From positions 124,001-188,000 of the forward strand of contig NZ_AP029048.1 in NCBI RefSeq assembly GCF_040371545.1: a stretch of 64,000 nucleotides of DNA, in the 5' to 3' direction. The notes under the pieces were generated by a model that saw only the letters and a list, made by a program, of their open reading frames with translations, did no database searches and was not told the origin of the DNA. The DNA is from Synechococcus sp. M16CYN (GTDB lineage: Bacteria; Cyanobacteriota; Cyanobacteriia; PCC-6307; Cyanobiaceae). A program made the translations under genes and the position numbers. The first letter of the stretch is position 1. The number at the start of each line of letters is the position of its first letter. Shown here in pieces: positions 1-10,382 of this stretch.

Positions 1-356
1 ACGGTACCTACTTCCGCGAATCCAAATCCGAAGGAATCCCAGATCCCAGCAGCGACGCCGTTCTTGTCAAAGCCCGCCGCTAAGCCGACAGGGTTTGGAA
101 ATCGGCAACCAAATAATATTTGTTCCAAACGGGTATCTTGGCGCTGCAGATTCGCCGCCATGCCATTAAGAACTGACGAAACCCCTGGCCAATAACGTCG
201 CAAGCTGGCCTGTTGGAGAGCAGCTAGGGCCAACCGCGATAATTGCTCAGCATCTATTCTTTCGTTGTGCAAGAGAAATGAACTAAGCAAACGTCGGCAG
301 AAAACTCGACTACCAAACGGATCAACCAAAAAAGATGGCGATACATGGAGCCTCAC
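1..356 (-). CDS. pyrD: Quinone-dependent dihydroorotate dehydrogenase, N-terminal part (runs off the window)
   Basis: This frame encodes the first ~118 residues of class 2 dihydroorotate dehydrogenase, the membrane-associated flavoenzyme that oxidises dihydroorotate to orotate in pyrimidine synthesis. The reverse strand reads [20 protein letters not shown] and then [15 protein letters not shown], the FMN-binding N-terminal core of the family. I placed the start at the GTG at 356-354. It overlaps the rnhA stop codon by two bases (GTGA), so the two genes are probably translationally coupled. The rest of the gene lies outside the window, so activity cannot be judged. No stop codon interrupts the visible frame. 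The identification is firm; the exact start is an inference from the overlap. Confidence 0.85.
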   Translation of the reverse strand, partial: MRLHVSPSFLVDPFGSRVFCRRLLSSFLLHNERIDAEQLSRLALAALQQASLRRYWPGVSSVLNGMAANLQRQDTRLEQILFGCRFPNPVGLAAGFDKNGVAAGIWDSFGFGFAEVGT

Positions 357-1096
357 GACTTACCTGAATTTGTATTGCGACGACGCAAACGCCAGTAACC
401 GTTCTGATCAGGAACAATCAACCAATCACGCCATTCCCAGCTTCCATCTTTAGTCACCAGTTGTTTTAAGGGCTCCCCAACCAAGTGCTCCAACTCAGCC
501 GTCGTGATGCTACACCCTCTCTCTGCCACTCGGTCAGCTAGCTCCAGGCGTGTCAGTGACTGATGTAGTTGAGCGGAGACCATATCGAGTTCTGTAGCAA
601 GGGCGGGAACCGTGACTTTGTCATTAAAATTCAGCTTTGGGGCATAGCCATGTGAAAAAGCCACAGCAATGCGGTCTACTCGCTCGTTATCTGGATCACC
701 GCTATGACCTTTCACGTGGGTAAATTGAGCATCGTCGAGACGCGCAGCGTCCAACGCTTTCCACAAATCTTGATTGAGCACAGGACTGCCGGCGGCCGTC
801 CGCCAGCCTTTGCGTTTCCAACCTTTGATCCAAGACCCCAACCCATCAACTAAATACCTACTGTCAGTCCGTAACCTGAGGTCAGGATGGCGCGCGAGTT
901 GTCTGAGACGCTCCAGTAACTTTAGGGCAGCCTGAAGCTCCATCCGGTTGTTTGTAGTGGCAGGGTTATAGCCACCGAACTCTTCAACGCTTCCATCTTC
1001 AAACCGTAACAGTACCCCCCAGCCGCCAGGGCCCGGGTTGCCGCGGCATGCACCATCTGCCGCAGCTGCTACCACTCGACCCCGTACATCAGCCAT
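353..1096 (-). CDS. rnhA: Ribonuclease HI with cyanobacterial C-terminal extension
   Basis: This 247-residue protein is ribonuclease HI, which cleaves the RNA strand of RNA-DNA hybrids during replication and R-loop removal. The catalytic carboxylates are visible: D14 in [16 protein letters not shown]53 in [10 protein letters not shown]78 in [10 protein letters not shown] and D141 in DNERVDRIA. The flexible-loop histidine is H131 in [10 protein letters not shown]. The RNase H fold ends near residue 150. About 95 further residues (rich in [19 protein letters not shown]-type helical sequence) form an extension of unknown role that I recall from picocyanobacterial homologues. The start MADVRGRVV at 1096 was preferred over an upstream in-frame start because the RNase H fold begins directly after it. 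The stop overlaps the pyrD start. Confidence 0.93.
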   Translation of the reverse strand: MADVRGRVVAAAADGACRGNPGPGGWGVLLRFEDGSVEEFGGYNPATTNNRMELQAALKLLERLRQLARHPDLRLRTDSRYLVDGLGSWIKGWKRKGWRTAAGSPVLNQDLWKALDAARLDDAQFTHVKGHSGDPDNERVDRIAVAFSHGYAPKLNFNDKVTVPALATELDMVSAQLHQSLTRLELADRVAERGCSITTAELEHLVGEPLKQLVTKDGSWEWRDWLIVPDQNGYWRLRRRNTNSGKS

Positions 1097-1147
1097 TGGT
1101 TTTCTCCTGCAAAATTCAGTAGAACACAGGTTCTCTCTGAGCCGCGC

Positions 1148-1966
1148 ATGCGGAAAACCTACCCCCAGACTGTTATAGGACTGCTCTTTGTATTCCTGCC
1201 CAGTGAGCTCGCGGCCCAAGGTTTATTTAAGAGCCAGCCCTTGGCTCAAGAACGTTTCGCTGTTTTGGCACAGCCCATTAACAAAACTGGTTGGAAGTTG
1301 TTGGTACTTGAACAGATCAAACGTGAGCCCTTGTGCTGGGAGTTGCGGACAGATGGTCTAATCGAACCTACCCTGAACAATTTTAACTTTACTGGCATTT
1401 GCAGTCGCTATCTCGACAGCAATAACTATTCCCTTCGCAATAAGGGCACTGATCTTGGAACACACTTTCGATTACGCTTAAAACAGAGAGGTTCTACGTT
1501 AAACCTACATGTCATCGACCCAAGTCGGAGAAGACCGACCCTGATTGCCCGAGCTACTGTGCCTCACAGACGCCGCAATGGTCTCGTGCCCCTAAAGCTG
1601 ATCGATGGCTGGCAGCTTGAGCGACGCGTCTATCAAGGGCGAACTCTTAACCATCTTTACTTTTCTAATCCTGGCCCTGTACAGACACTCATGACGAGTT
1701 CTATGCACAGAGGTGAGAGTTTAAGCTTCTTGAAGTCCGGCCTGTCATCAGTTCCAAGTATGCCGCCACCTGTCTTATCGGCTCCGCGTCAGGTAACTGC
1801 TTCTCGACACCATAGTCAATGGCTCGGCTTGTCATCAGTTCCAAGCATGCCGCCACCTGTCTTATCGGCCCCGCGTCAGGTAACTGCTTCTCGACAACGC
1901 AATCAACGTCTTTTTAGCACAGAGCCAATACCCATTGAGGTGATTCCTTACAACCGCCAACGCTGA
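1148..1966 (+). CDS. DUF3747-family probable exported protein with a 29-residue tandem duplication
   Basis: This 272-residue protein begins with a hydrophobic N-terminus (residues ~8-22, [19 protein letters not shown]) that looks like a cleavable signal peptide, so it is probably exported. Residues ~35-175 match my knowledge of the cyanobacterial DUF3747 family: [21 protein letters not shown], then a conserved Cys-Trp, then [20 protein letters not shown] and [10 protein letters not shown]. The function of the family is unknown. The C-terminal part is low complexity and proline/serine rich. It contains two nearly identical 29-residue units ([20 protein letters not shown] core), encoded at 1739-1825 and 1826-1912. 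The gene is divergent from rnhA with only 51 bp between the starts, and a strong terminator follows at 2107-2133. Confidence 0.8.
   Translation: MRKTYPQTVIGLLFVFLPSELAAQGLFKSQPLAQERFAVLAQPINKTGWKLLVLEQIKREPLCWELRTDGLIEPTLNNFNFTGICSRYLDSNNYSLRNKGTDLGTHFRLRLKQRGSTLNLHVIDPSRRRPTLIARATVPHRRRNGLVPLKLIDGWQLERRVYQGRTLNHLYFSNPGPVQTLMTSSMHRGESLSFLKSGLSSVPSMPPPVLSAPRQVTASRHHSQWLGLSSVPSMPPPVLSAPRQVTASRQRNQRLFSTEPIPIEVIPYNRQR
1739..1912 (+). repeat. Two-copy 87-bp tandem repeat inside the DUF3747 gene
   Basis: Two consecutive 87-bp units (1739-1825 and 1826-1912) differ mainly at silent positions and in the last few codons (HHSQWL versus QRNQRL). The repeat preserves the reading frame and encodes a Pro/Ser-rich linker. 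The high identity indicates a recent duplication. Confidence 0.9.
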
Positions 1967-2106
1967 TTATTGGCATCGTGCCAGTTGACAGAGAGAACAG
2001 CCAAGGCCAGCTCAACATCTTTGGCAGTCTACCTTTGGCTCGTGTGAGGAGTGCAAATCGCCTTCTAGGGTCGAAACAAGGACAGACTCCTGGAAGCGTT
2101 TCATAC

Positions 2107-2133
2107 AAAGCCTTGCCTTCGGCAGGCTTTTTT
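2107..2133 (+). terminator. Rho-independent terminator of the DUF3747 gene
   Basis: AAAGCC pairs with GGCTTT and TGCC pairs with GGCA around a TTC loop, with a single bulged T, followed by a T tract. It lies 140 bp after the DUF3747 stop and faces the rplL terminator convergently. The 140 bp between the gene and the hairpin shows no recognisable gene. Confidence 0.85.
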
Positions 2134-2154
2134 GTTGAGTGCGGCATTTTGATT

Positions 2155-2181
2155 AAAAAGCGATCATCCATAGACGATCGC
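2155..2181 (-). terminator. Rho-independent terminator of the ribosomal-protein operon
   Basis: On the minus strand GCGATCGTC pairs with GATGATCGC (one G-T wobble) around a TATG loop and is followed by five T residues. It sits about 60 bp beyond the rplL stop, so it should end the secE-nusG-rplKAJL transcription unit. Confidence 0.85.
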
Positions 2182-2239
2182 CTTATCTAACAGGCTAATC
2201 AGGTGCAAGTTAATTGTCGGCTAGCCAGTTCAGCGGGAG

Positions 2240-2629
2240 CTACTTGATAGTTACCTTACCGCCCAGTTCTTGGATAGTACTTTTGAGAGCCTCGGCATCT
2301 TCCTTAGATATGCCTTCTTTAATGGCTTTGGGAGCTGCTTCAACCAAAGCCTTGGCTTCTCCAAGACCCAAACCAGTGGCTTCGCGCACGGCTTTGAGAA
2401 CTTTAATTTTGGCAGAAGTTTCAAAGCCTTCCAGAATCACATCGAACTCGGTTTTTTCCTCAGCAACTTCACCACCACTGCCGGCAACGCCAGGGGCGGC
2501 CATTACAACACCGGGAGAAGCAGCGGCAGAGACATCGAAAGCTTCTTCGATTTGCTTAACAAGTTCGGAAGCCTCAAGCAAAGAAAGTGACTTCAACGAT
2601 TCAAGGATTTCGTCAGTTTTTGTAGACAT
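2240..2629 (-). CDS. rplL: 50S ribosomal protein L7/L12
   Basis: This 129-residue protein is L7/L12, the multicopy stalk protein that recruits translation factors. The N-terminal dimerisation helices ([20 protein letters not shown]) are followed by an Ala/Gly-rich hinge (residues ~33-55). The C-terminal domain carries the factor-binding motif [20 protein letters not shown] and ends GGKVTIK. It is the last gene of the minus-strand ribosomal cluster, 49 bp after rplJ, and a terminator follows. Length and sequence are normal for cyanobacteria. Confidence 0.97.
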   Translation of the reverse strand: MSTKTDEILESLKSLSLLEASELVKQIEEAFDVSAAASPGVVMAAPGVAGSGGEVAEEKTEFDVILEGFETSAKIKVLKAVREATGLGLGEAKALVEAAPKAIKEGISKEDAEALKSTIQELGGKVTIK

Positions 2630-2678
2630 GATTAAAAATCAACAACAGATCAGTTAATAGAGTGGCGGCGTGGTCAGT

Positions 2679-3206
2679 TCAGCCTCCGTCGCTTTCAGCA
2701 TGTTGTTTGAGAGCCCTTGCCATACCAGAGGGAACTTCGTTGATACCAACGGCGACTCTGGTGGTCACAGTATTTATTGCACTAGCGATCTGAGCCATGA
2801 GTTCCTCCCTAGAGGGAATCTCAGCTATGGCCTTGATCTCGTCTTGAGTAAGAAGCCTGCCCTCGAAAAGGCCGCCCTTAGTCTTGGACTTTTTGAGCTC
2901 GTTTTGAAAGGACTGAACAGCCTTTACACCAGCACCGACATCACCTCTGACAAGGATAAATGCATTAGTACCCGTCAGAAGAGAGTCAAGGTTGGCCCAA
3001 GGACCGTCACTATCAATAGCACGGCGCATCAAAGTATTTTTGGTTACTTTGCAAACGCTGTTAGTGGCTTGCAGACGATCCCGCAAGTCACACATCTCCT
3101 TGATAGACAAGCCTTTAAAATCGATCACTAGTGCCAGCTCCGCCTCGGCGAGGAGTTTTTTGAGCTCTACGACGATCTGTTGCTTGCTCTCCAGAGTGCG
3201 GCCCAT
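2679..3206 (-). CDS. rplJ: 50S ribosomal protein L10
   Basis: This 175-residue protein is L10, which anchors L7/L12 dimers to 23S rRNA at the stalk base. The start [19 protein letters not shown] and the segment [12 protein letters not shown] are typical. The C-terminal helix ([20 protein letters not shown] onward) is the L12-binding part. A 238-bp leader with strong hairpins separates it from rplA. That is the usual location of the L10 autoregulatory leader. Confidence 0.97.
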   Translation of the reverse strand: MGRTLESKQQIVVELKKLLAEAELALVIDFKGLSIKEMCDLRDRLQATNSVCKVTKNTLMRRAIDSDGPWANLDSLLTGTNAFILVRGDVGAGVKAVQSFQNELKKSKTKGGLFEGRLLTQDEIKAIAEIPSREELMAQIASAINTVTTRVAVGINEVPSGMARALKQHAESDGG

Positions 3207-3444
3207 AATGATTGGATGCGGATTGAAGGAACAAGCAGGACATGCGATCGGCTGAGTCTCAAAGTGAGACGAGGCCGCGATTCCGATTCAATCCCGGGGG
3301 GAGAGAAAAACGTTACGCATTTGCCTCGGCAGGAATTACACGATCAGGCAAAATCAACTTTTGCCTGATCGTGGCCTACTGTCTCAGGCCGGGCACGTAC
3401 CCGAATTGGCTTTCGCCAGTTCACGATTGTAAATCAATTTTGTC
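3207..3444 (-). promoter_or_regulatory. Structured rplJ leader (probable L10-leader autoregulatory RNA)
   Basis: The 238-bp gap between rplA and rplJ holds a perfect 14-bp inverted repeat with a 5-nt loop at 3340-3372 (arm ACGATCAGGCAAAA). A second small hairpin, GTCTCA-CTT-TGAGAC, lies nearer the rplJ start, and a GGCC...GGCC hairpin lies upstream. In many bacteria the L10(L12)4 complex binds a leader at this position to repress its own synthesis. I see the hairpins directly; the regulatory role is inferred from position. No T tract follows the big hairpin, so it is not a plain terminator. Confidence 0.6.
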
Positions 3445-4152
3445 TCAACCTTCTCGACCGATATCCTGCAAAGCAGATAAGTCAACCTCCACAGATGGTC
3501 CCATGGTGGACGTGACGTACAAGCTCTTCCAGTAGCGGCCTTTAGCACCACTGGGTTTGTTGCGATCGATAGTCTCCTGCAAAGTCTTGAGGTTGTCCAA
3601 CAGATCTTCGGTGGCGAAACTAGCCTTGCCAAAACGAACATGCACGATACCGGTGCGATCCGCGCGGAATTCGAGTTTGCCAGCCTTGAAATCCTTAATT
3701 GCCGAAACGAGATCTGTGTTGACTGTTCCCGCTTTTGGATTCGGCATTAAACCGCGTGGTCCAAGCACCCGGCCCAGTTTGGCGACCCTGGGCATCATGT
3801 CGGGGGTGGCGATGAGAAGGTCGAAATTTATCTCTCCCTTGCCGATAGCCTCCACCAGATCCTCATCACCTGCTAACTCCGCGCCAGCAGCTTTTGCTTC
3901 TGCCACTTTCTCGCCACGTGTAACCACGGCAATACGCACGTCCTGGCCTGTGCCATGAGGCAGCTTAACCGTGGTGCGCAGTTGCTGGTCGGTGTATTTG
4001 GGATCAATGCCAAGCCGAGCATGGGCTTCTATTGTCTCGTCGAATTTAGCATTGGCGTTGTCTTTGACCAGGGCAATCGCTTCGAATGGCACGTAAACGC
4101 GGTCTTCGATCTTTTTAGCCAAACTGGTCAAGCGCTTAGTTAGTCGAGGCAT
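3445..4152 (-). CDS. rplA: 50S ribosomal protein L1
   Basis: This 235-residue protein is L1, the rRNA-binding protein of the mobile L1 stalk next to the E site. The family signatures [38 protein letters not shown] and the C-terminal [13 protein letters not shown] are present. It lies 75 bp downstream of rplK in the same direction. Length and start ([20 protein letters not shown]) match picocyanobacterial homologues. Confidence 0.97.
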   Translation of the reverse strand: MPRLTKRLTSLAKKIEDRVYVPFEAIALVKDNANAKFDETIEAHARLGIDPKYTDQQLRTTVKLPHGTGQDVRIAVVTRGEKVAEAKAAGAELAGDEDLVEAIGKGEINFDLLIATPDMMPRVAKLGRVLGPRGLMPNPKAGTVNTDLVSAIKDFKAGKLEFRADRTGIVHVRFGKASFATEDLLDNLKTLQETIDRNKPSGAKGRYWKSLYVTSTMGPSVEVDLSALQDIGREG

Positions 4153-4227
4153 AACCTAATCAATTGAGTACGGGCGACATCAACAATGTCTTCCCCGGTA
4201 GAGGTCGAAAACCAAGTTACAGCGGAG

Positions 4228-4653
4228 CTAACTGCTGACGTCCACACCCATATTTCTTGCAGTCCCTTTGATAATCCGCATCGCGGAATCAACGGTGGAA
4301 CAATTGAGGTCGGGAAGTTTAGTCCTTGCAATCTCCTCGAGTTGGGCGCAACTTATGGAGCCGACATTGCCTTTGGCAGATTTACCGGAGCCCTGCTCGA
4401 TACCGGCGGCCTTCGCAATCAGCACAGACGCAGGGGGCGTCTTTAGGACGAAAGTAAAGCTGCGGTCTTCGAAAACCGAAATCTCCACCGGAATCACTAA
4501 TCCGATTTTGTCCTGCGTTCGGGCATTGTACTCTTTGCAGAACATCATGATGTTCACGCCGTGCTGACCGAGAGCAGGGCCTACGGGCGGTGCTGGGTTA
4601 GCTTTGCCGGCCTGGAGGGCCAGCTTAATCACAGCTACAATCTTCTTGGCCAT
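4228..4653 (-). CDS. rplK: 50S ribosomal protein L11
   Basis: This 141-residue protein is L11, which binds the GTPase-associated region of 23S rRNA. The proline-rich N-terminal motif ([20 protein letters not shown]) and the C-terminal RNA-binding domain ending in [12 protein letters not shown] are characteristic. It lies between nusG and rplA, the normal order. A GC-rich hairpin precedes it at 4731-4759. Confidence 0.97.
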   Translation of the reverse strand: MAKKIVAVIKLALQAGKANPAPPVGPALGQHGVNIMMFCKEYNARTQDKIGLVIPVEISVFEDRSFTFVLKTPPASVLIAKAAGIEQGSGKSAKGNVGSISCAQLEEIARTKLPDLNCSTVDSAMRIIKGTARNMGVDVSS

Positions 4654-4730
4654 CGGCTGAGGGGTTTAGGCAGCTGTGGATCATCAAGCCCTTGAGCTAG
4701 ATATCGCGGCGGGATGGAAACTACCCCAAA

Positions 4731-4759
4731 GGCCGCCTGCCCTCCACAGGAAAGCGGCC
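4731..4759 (-). promoter_or_regulatory. GC-rich hairpin between nusG and rplK
   Basis: GGCCGC at 4731-4736 pairs perfectly with GCGGCC at 4754-4759, with inner CCTG/CAGG pairing. On the minus strand it is followed by TTTGGGG, so it could act as a weak terminator or attenuator between the secE-nusG and rplK-rplL parts of the cluster. The function is inference. Confidence 0.35.
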
Positions 4760-4768
4760 ACCACTGTA

Positions 4769-5437
4769 TCAGTTTTGTTTACTGATCTGAGAGAATTCCA
4801 ACTCAACTGGGGTTTCCCGACCGAAAATGGAAAGCAAGGCTTTCAGTTTGTTGCGCTCGCCAGAAACTTCGATTACTTCGCCTTGAAAGTCTTTGAATGG
4901 GCCGGCAGTCACCAAGATTTGATCGCCTTCGGCAAGATCCACTTTGACGACTGTCTTCTTCTCGGCAGCGCGCTTAAAAATACGATTGACTTCTGCACGA
5001 CTTAACGGACGTGGCCTGATATGACCGCGAGCTTTACCTGTAGCACGGCGATCTTCCGCGCCAACGAAATTAATCACGTTAGGAGTGCTACGCACCGCCA
5101 TCATCGTGTCCTCGTCTAGAACCATACGGACGAGCACATATCCAGGAAATACTTTTTCTTCAGTAGACTGACGAGTACCGTCTTTTTTAAGTTTGATGGC
5201 AGGGGTTTGAGGAATTTCAATATCGATAATCCTATTGCTCACTCCTAGCGTGACCGCACGTTGTTCTAGGGTGGCTTTGACTTTTTTCTCACAACTCGAA
5301 GCTACTTGAACTGCGTACCAGCGCGCAACGGCTGTATTAGCTACGAATTCCATGGCAGGGGTTTTGTTTTTCCCATTGTTTGGGGCTGGTAAAGGGAGCG
5401 CTTCAGGGTCGTGCGGTGTAATCAAATCGTTGGACAC
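4769..5437 (-). CDS. nusG: Transcription termination/antitermination factor NusG
   Basis: This 222-residue protein is NusG, the RNA polymerase clamp-binding elongation factor that couples transcription to Rho or the ribosome. The NGN domain starts at ARWYAVQVASSCEKKVKATL. The KOW domain near the C-terminus reads GDQILVTAGPFKDFQGEVIEV in part. The start was set at a GTG (VSNDLITPHDPE) at 5437. The only upstream in-frame alternative is a TTG inside secE, and homologues have a similar short acidic N-terminus. The gap to secE is 19 bp, so the two are co-transcribed. Confidence 0.93.
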   Translation of the reverse strand: MSNDLITPHDPEALPLPAPNNGKNKTPAMEFVANTAVARWYAVQVASSCEKKVKATLEQRAVTLGVSNRIIDIEIPQTPAIKLKKDGTRQSTEEKVFPGYVLVRMVLDEDTMMAVRSTPNVINFVGAEDRRATGKARGHIRPRPLSRAEVNRIFKRAAEKKTVVKVDLAEGDQILVTAGPFKDFQGEVIEVSGERNKLKALLSIFGRETPVELEFSQISKQN

Positions 5438-5456
5438 GGAGCAAGAGAGGAACGAA

Positions 5457-5696
5457 TCAACGAAATACCTGAGATGAAACCCAACCAAAGAAGCGACTTA
5501 CAGCTGCAATGGTAGCCGCCGATAGGCTGACCATCAAAATCACAGCGACGGATTCGCTGAATAGTTGTTGCCGGCTTGGCCAAACCACCAATTTCAACTC
5601 TCGAATCGTGGCCTTGAGCAAACCACCTGGATGGGCAGAATCCCCAGAAGGCTTAGAATCTTTGTCGGTGGTGTGCTCTTGGGTGGGGCTGGTCAC
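5457..5696 (-). CDS. secE: Preprotein translocase subunit SecE
   Basis: This 79-residue protein is SecE, the essential single-span clamp of the SecYEG translocon. The conserved amphipathic segment RELKLVVWPSRQQLFSESVA precedes one transmembrane helix (VILMVSLSAATIAAVSRFF). The GTG at 5696 was chosen (VTSPTQEHTTDKD) because an eight-codon extension would need a TTG start. It lies directly upstream of nusG, the standard arrangement. Confidence 0.92.
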   Translation of the reverse strand: MTSPTQEHTTDKDSKPSGDSAHPGGLLKATIRELKLVVWPSRQQLFSESVAVILMVSLSAATIAAVSRFFGWVSSQVFR

Positions 5697-5766
5697 GAGA
5701 GTGGGACCTAGAATTGACAATGGCGCTACGGAACACTTCTCCGAGCGGATAGCCTACTCGATACTC

Positions 5767-8508
5767 TTACAGACATTGCGGCTCGAATTGTAAGGGTTCG
5801 CTGTCCGAAATTCCAATACCAACCTTGATCCTACTAACTCCACTAAAGCGTTCTTCCAGTAACTGAGTTGCTAAAGGATTCTCCAACTGACGTCGCAGAA
5901 CTCTTTGCAAGGGCCTGGCACCATACTCAGGTTCATGGCCAAGACGGACTAAAGCTTCTGCAACACCCTCACCGATCTCCAGAGTCAAACCCTGTTCGGC
6001 CAAAAGGTTTTGCAAACCCTGGAGTTGTAATTGTGCGATTCGCACAAGATCAGCCACCCGCAGAGGACTGAATCGAATCACCTCATCGATTCGATTCAGG
6101 AACTCTGGTCGGAAATAACCGGCCAAAGCCTCATCCAGCTTGCTTTGAAGCTGATTGCTGTCGGAATCTATCTGACGAGCGTGCTCAAGAATTGCCGGAC
6201 TGGCAAGGTTACTGGTCATCACCACGACTGTATGTCGAAAGTCAACGGTGCGTCCTTGAGAATCCGTGAGACGACCATCGTCAAGCACCTGCAGCAACAG
6301 GTTGAACACATCCGGATGCGCTTTCTCTACCTCATCGAGTAAAAGAACTGCATAAGGACGGCGTCGCACTGCTTCAGTCAGTTGACCACCTTCTTCGTAG
6401 CCCACATACCCCGGAGGAGCACCAATCAAGCGAGCAACGGCGTTGCGCTCCATAAATTCGCTCATATCGAGGCGCACTAGGGCATCCTCTTCATCAAACA
6501 AAGAGGCAGCCAATGCCTTGGCTAATTCTGTTTTCCCTACACCTGTAGGGCCAAGGAATAGGAAGGAACCCACTGGTCGACGTGGATCTTTCATGCCCGC
6601 ACGGGCACGACGAATAGCTGCTGCTACGGCTGTGACAGCTTCTGCTTGTCCAATCACCCGTTTGCCAAGGTGATCTTCCAACGCCAGGAGCTTGCGCCGC
6701 TCTCCAGCCAACAATCTTTGCACGGGTATACCGGTCCATCGGGCTACAAGATCAGCGATGTCTCCCGCCTCAACCCGTTCTCTCAACAACGCTGTGCCGG
6801 CAGCCTGCGCCTTCAACTGACAAGCCTCCAGCTCCTCTCTCCGCTGTTGAACAGTCTGCAGTCGACCATACCGCAAACGCGCTGCCTCCTCCAGGCGACC
6901 TTCACACTCGGCCTCAGCAATAGCGCGGCGAAGATTTTTGTCTTGACGTAGTAGCTGACTGAGTTCCTCAAGCCGATCCCGCTCCTTCTGCCAACGACAA
7001 CGAAGATCATCAAAACGCTCCGCCATAGCCAAACGATTTCGTTGTAACTGAGTTTTTTCAGTATCCGAGGCCTGTTCTGCCGCCAATAGTGCTAACTCTA
7101 CCTGTCTAAGATCTGTTTCGGCTTCCTCAATCACCCGGGGCTTGGATGTGACTTCCATTTTTAGCTGAGCAGCCGCCTCATCGATCAAATCAATAGCTTT
7201 ATCTGGCAAACAACGATCGCTGATATAGCGATCTGCTAATCGGTTAGCCGCTTGAATCGCCTCATCCGTAATGGAGACGCCGTGATGCAGCTCATAGCGT
7301 TCCTTGAGACCACGCAAAATTTCAAGGCTTAAGAGTAAATCAGGTTCGCGAATTAGAACCTGCTGAAAGCGGCGGTTCAAAGCTGGATCCTTCTCTACCG
7401 TACGACGGTAGTCTTCTGGAGTCGTAGCGCCAATGCAACGCAGATCGCCTCGGGCCAAGGCCGGTTTTAACAGGCTGCCAGCATCCGCGGTGCTGCGATC
7501 ACTCCCCACCATAGTGTGCAGTTCATCCATGAAGAGAACTACACCTGAGTGAGATTGGCTTACCTCCTTTAGTACAGAGCGAAGTCGCTCCTCAAATTGG
7601 CCGCGGAATTTGGCTCCCGCAATCAGGGCGCCAAGATCTAGGGCGATCAGTCGCATTCCTTGGAGCGATTCCGGCACTTCACCAGACACAATGCGTTGGG
7701 CCAGTAGTTCTGCTATAGCTGTTTTGCCAACACCTGGGGCTCCAATCAATACCGGATTATTCTTGCTGCGACGCGACAACACCTTGATCAGATTACGGAT
7801 TTCATTATCACGACCAATCACGGGATCGAGACGACCGGCCTCAGCCTCCGTCGTGAGATCACGGCCAAAAGATTGAAGAGCGGTGGGCTCACTCTGAGCA
7901 TTAAGCTCCATACATAAGGGAGTCGCTGTCTGATCCAGTGATTTGACAGCAACCGCTCCAGCTCTGTTGCCAGGCGATAACTGGGTTTCTTGAGAAGGAT
8001 GTGATGCACGAACAATCCGGGAACTACACCTAGATGGTGGCCTGATCGGCGAAGATGGGGCCTGTAGCAGCTCCCCCAAGCGATCGGCTGAGAGCCCTAA
8101 CCCGGCGAATAGCTTGGCCCCTAGACGTGGATCAGTGCTAATCGCCATGAGCAGCTGAGGTATATCAATCTGTTCGCTCTTCCATTGCCGACACACTGCA
8201 TCAGCAGACTCAAGCAATCGCTCTAAGTCCTCACCAATAAAAAGATCCGTCCCTTGCCCTGGAGGCTGATCAGCCAGCATGTTTTCCAGACGATCCAATA
8301 AAGCGTCAGCGTCTAGCGGTAAATCACCCACCCAGTGCCGACAAGTTGGATCTGTAAATAAGACCTGAATCAGGTGTTCAACATCGAGTTGCTCATGGTG
8401 CCAGCGACGGGCAACGTCTTGGGCACTGAGTAGAAGATCCCATGCTGCATGACTAAAGCGATCAGGCTCGTGAGTAAGGCTGCCGTTAAAAGAAGGGGAC
8501 ACAATCAT
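5767..8508 (-). CDS. clpB: ClpB-type AAA+ disaggregase, ClpB2-like paralogue
   Basis: This 913-residue Hsp100 protein has two AAA+ modules and should act with DnaK to resolubilise protein aggregates. The N-terminal Clp domain spans residues ~15-150. Module 1 has Walker A GAPGVGKT (256-263) and Walker B LFMDELHT (~325). A coiled-coil middle domain rich in Glu/Arg/Leu runs ~455-580, which separates ClpB from ClpC. Module 2 has Walker A GPTGVGKT (652-660). The linker between N-domain and module 1 (residues ~150-215) is long and Ser/Pro rich. Cyanobacteria usually carry two ClpB paralogues; this location upstream of secE-nusG matches the less studied ClpB2, though I assign it from memory. It ends 70 bp before secE and may be co-transcribed. 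Confidence 0.9.
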   Translation of the reverse strand: MIVSPSFNGSLTHEPDRFSHAAWDLLLSAQDVARRWHHEQLDVEHLIQVLFTDPTCRHWVGDLPLDADALLDRLENMLADQPPGQGTDLFIGEDLERLLESADAVCRQWKSEQIDIPQLLMAISTDPRLGAKLFAGLGLSADRLGELLQAPSSPIRPPSRCSSRIVRASHPSQETQLSPGNRAGAVAVKSLDQTATPLCMELNAQSEPTALQSFGRDLTTEAEAGRLDPVIGRDNEIRNLIKVLSRRSKNNPVLIGAPGVGKTAIAELLAQRIVSGEVPESLQGMRLIALDLGALIAGAKFRGQFEERLRSVLKEVSQSHSGVVLFMDELHTMVGSDRSTADAGSLLKPALARGDLRCIGATTPEDYRRTVEKDPALNRRFQQVLIREPDLLLSLEILRGLKERYELHHGVSITDEAIQAANRLADRYISDRCLPDKAIDLIDEAAAQLKMEVTSKPRVIEEAETDLRQVELALLAAEQASDTEKTQLQRNRLAMAERFDDLRCRWQKERDRLEELSQLLRQDKNLRRAIAEAECEGRLEEAARLRYGRLQTVQQRREELEACQLKAQAAGTALLRERVEAGDIADLVARWTGIPVQRLLAGERRKLLALEDHLGKRVIGQAEAVTAVAAAIRRARAGMKDPRRPVGSFLFLGPTGVGKTELAKALAASLFDEEDALVRLDMSEFMERNAVARLIGAPPGYVGYEEGGQLTEAVRRRPYAVLLLDEVEKAHPDVFNLLLQVLDDGRLTDSQGRTVDFRHTVVVMTSNLASPAILEHARQIDSDSNQLQSKLDEALAGYFRPEFLNRIDEVIRFSPLRVADLVRIAQLQLQGLQNLLAEQGLTLEIGEGVAEALVRLGHEPEYGARPLQRVLRRQLENPLATQLLEERFSGVSRIKVGIGISDSEPLQFEPQCL

Positions 8509-8514
8509 CCAAGG

Positions 8515-8913
8515 TCACACGGGGGGTTCAGAGGAGATCTCGATCAACTCAACCTTGTAACCATCAGGATCCTCCACGAAGGCAATCACACTGGTTCCGT
8601 GCTTCATAGGACCTGGTTCACGTACTACACGACCACCCTTTTCCGAAATCCCTGCACAGGTTTTCCGAATATCATCAACCCCAAGAGCAATGTGCCCATA
8701 GGCATCACCAAGTTTGTAAGTGTCTATGTCCCAGTTGTGGGTGAGCTCCAAAACCGTTTGCTCTGTTTCAGGGCCATACCCAACAAAGGCCAGAGTGAAC
8801 CGCCCACCAGGATAATCCTTGCAGCGTAGGAGCTGCATCCCCAACACTTCTGTATAAAAAGCTAGCGAACGCTCTAGATCAGCAACCCGCAGCATAGTGT
8901 GCAGCATCCTCAT
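8515..8913 (-). CDS. gloA: Lactoylglutathione lyase (glyoxalase I)
   Basis: This 132-residue protein is glyoxalase I, which isomerises the methylglyoxal-glutathione hemithioacetal to S-lactoylglutathione. All four metal ligands sit at the positions known from the E. coli enzyme: H5 (RMLHTMLRV), E56 (TVLELTHN), H74 ([10 protein letters not shown]) and E122 (YKVELIE). That indicates an active Ni-type enzyme. It lies six bases upstream of the clpB start on the same strand and is divergent from eno across a 114-bp promoter region. Confidence 0.95.
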   Translation of the reverse strand: MRMLHTMLRVADLERSLAFYTEVLGMQLLRCKDYPGGRFTLAFVGYGPETEQTVLELTHNWDIDTYKLGDAYGHIALGVDDIRKTCAGISEKGGRVVREPGPMKHGTSVIAFVEDPDGYKVELIEISSEPPV

Positions 8914-9012
8914 GGCGTCTAAATCGGGTGCATCAAAGTTCTTGCATTCTGGTCACCGATGTCCTATTCACGACGAGTTTGGAATGGGTGGCCCATAGGA
9001 TCCAATAGTTAA

Positions 9013-10320
<1,308 letters not shown>

Positions 10321-10342
10321 TCCGGGTCCAAGTCTCTAGAAA

Positions 10343-10382
10343 ATCAACGGTTTGAGTTAGGCACTTGCTCCAACCGTTGATC
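10343..10382. terminator. Bidirectional hairpin between eno and the ABC1 kinase gene
   Basis: ATCAACGGTTTGAG (10343-10356) pairs with CTCCAACCGTTGAT (10369-10382) with one mismatch, around an 11-nt loop. On the minus strand it is followed by TTTTC, giving a plausible terminator for the kinase gene; the hairpin overlaps that gene's last codons. On the plus strand there is no T tract, so its effect on eno is uncertain. Confidence 0.5.
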
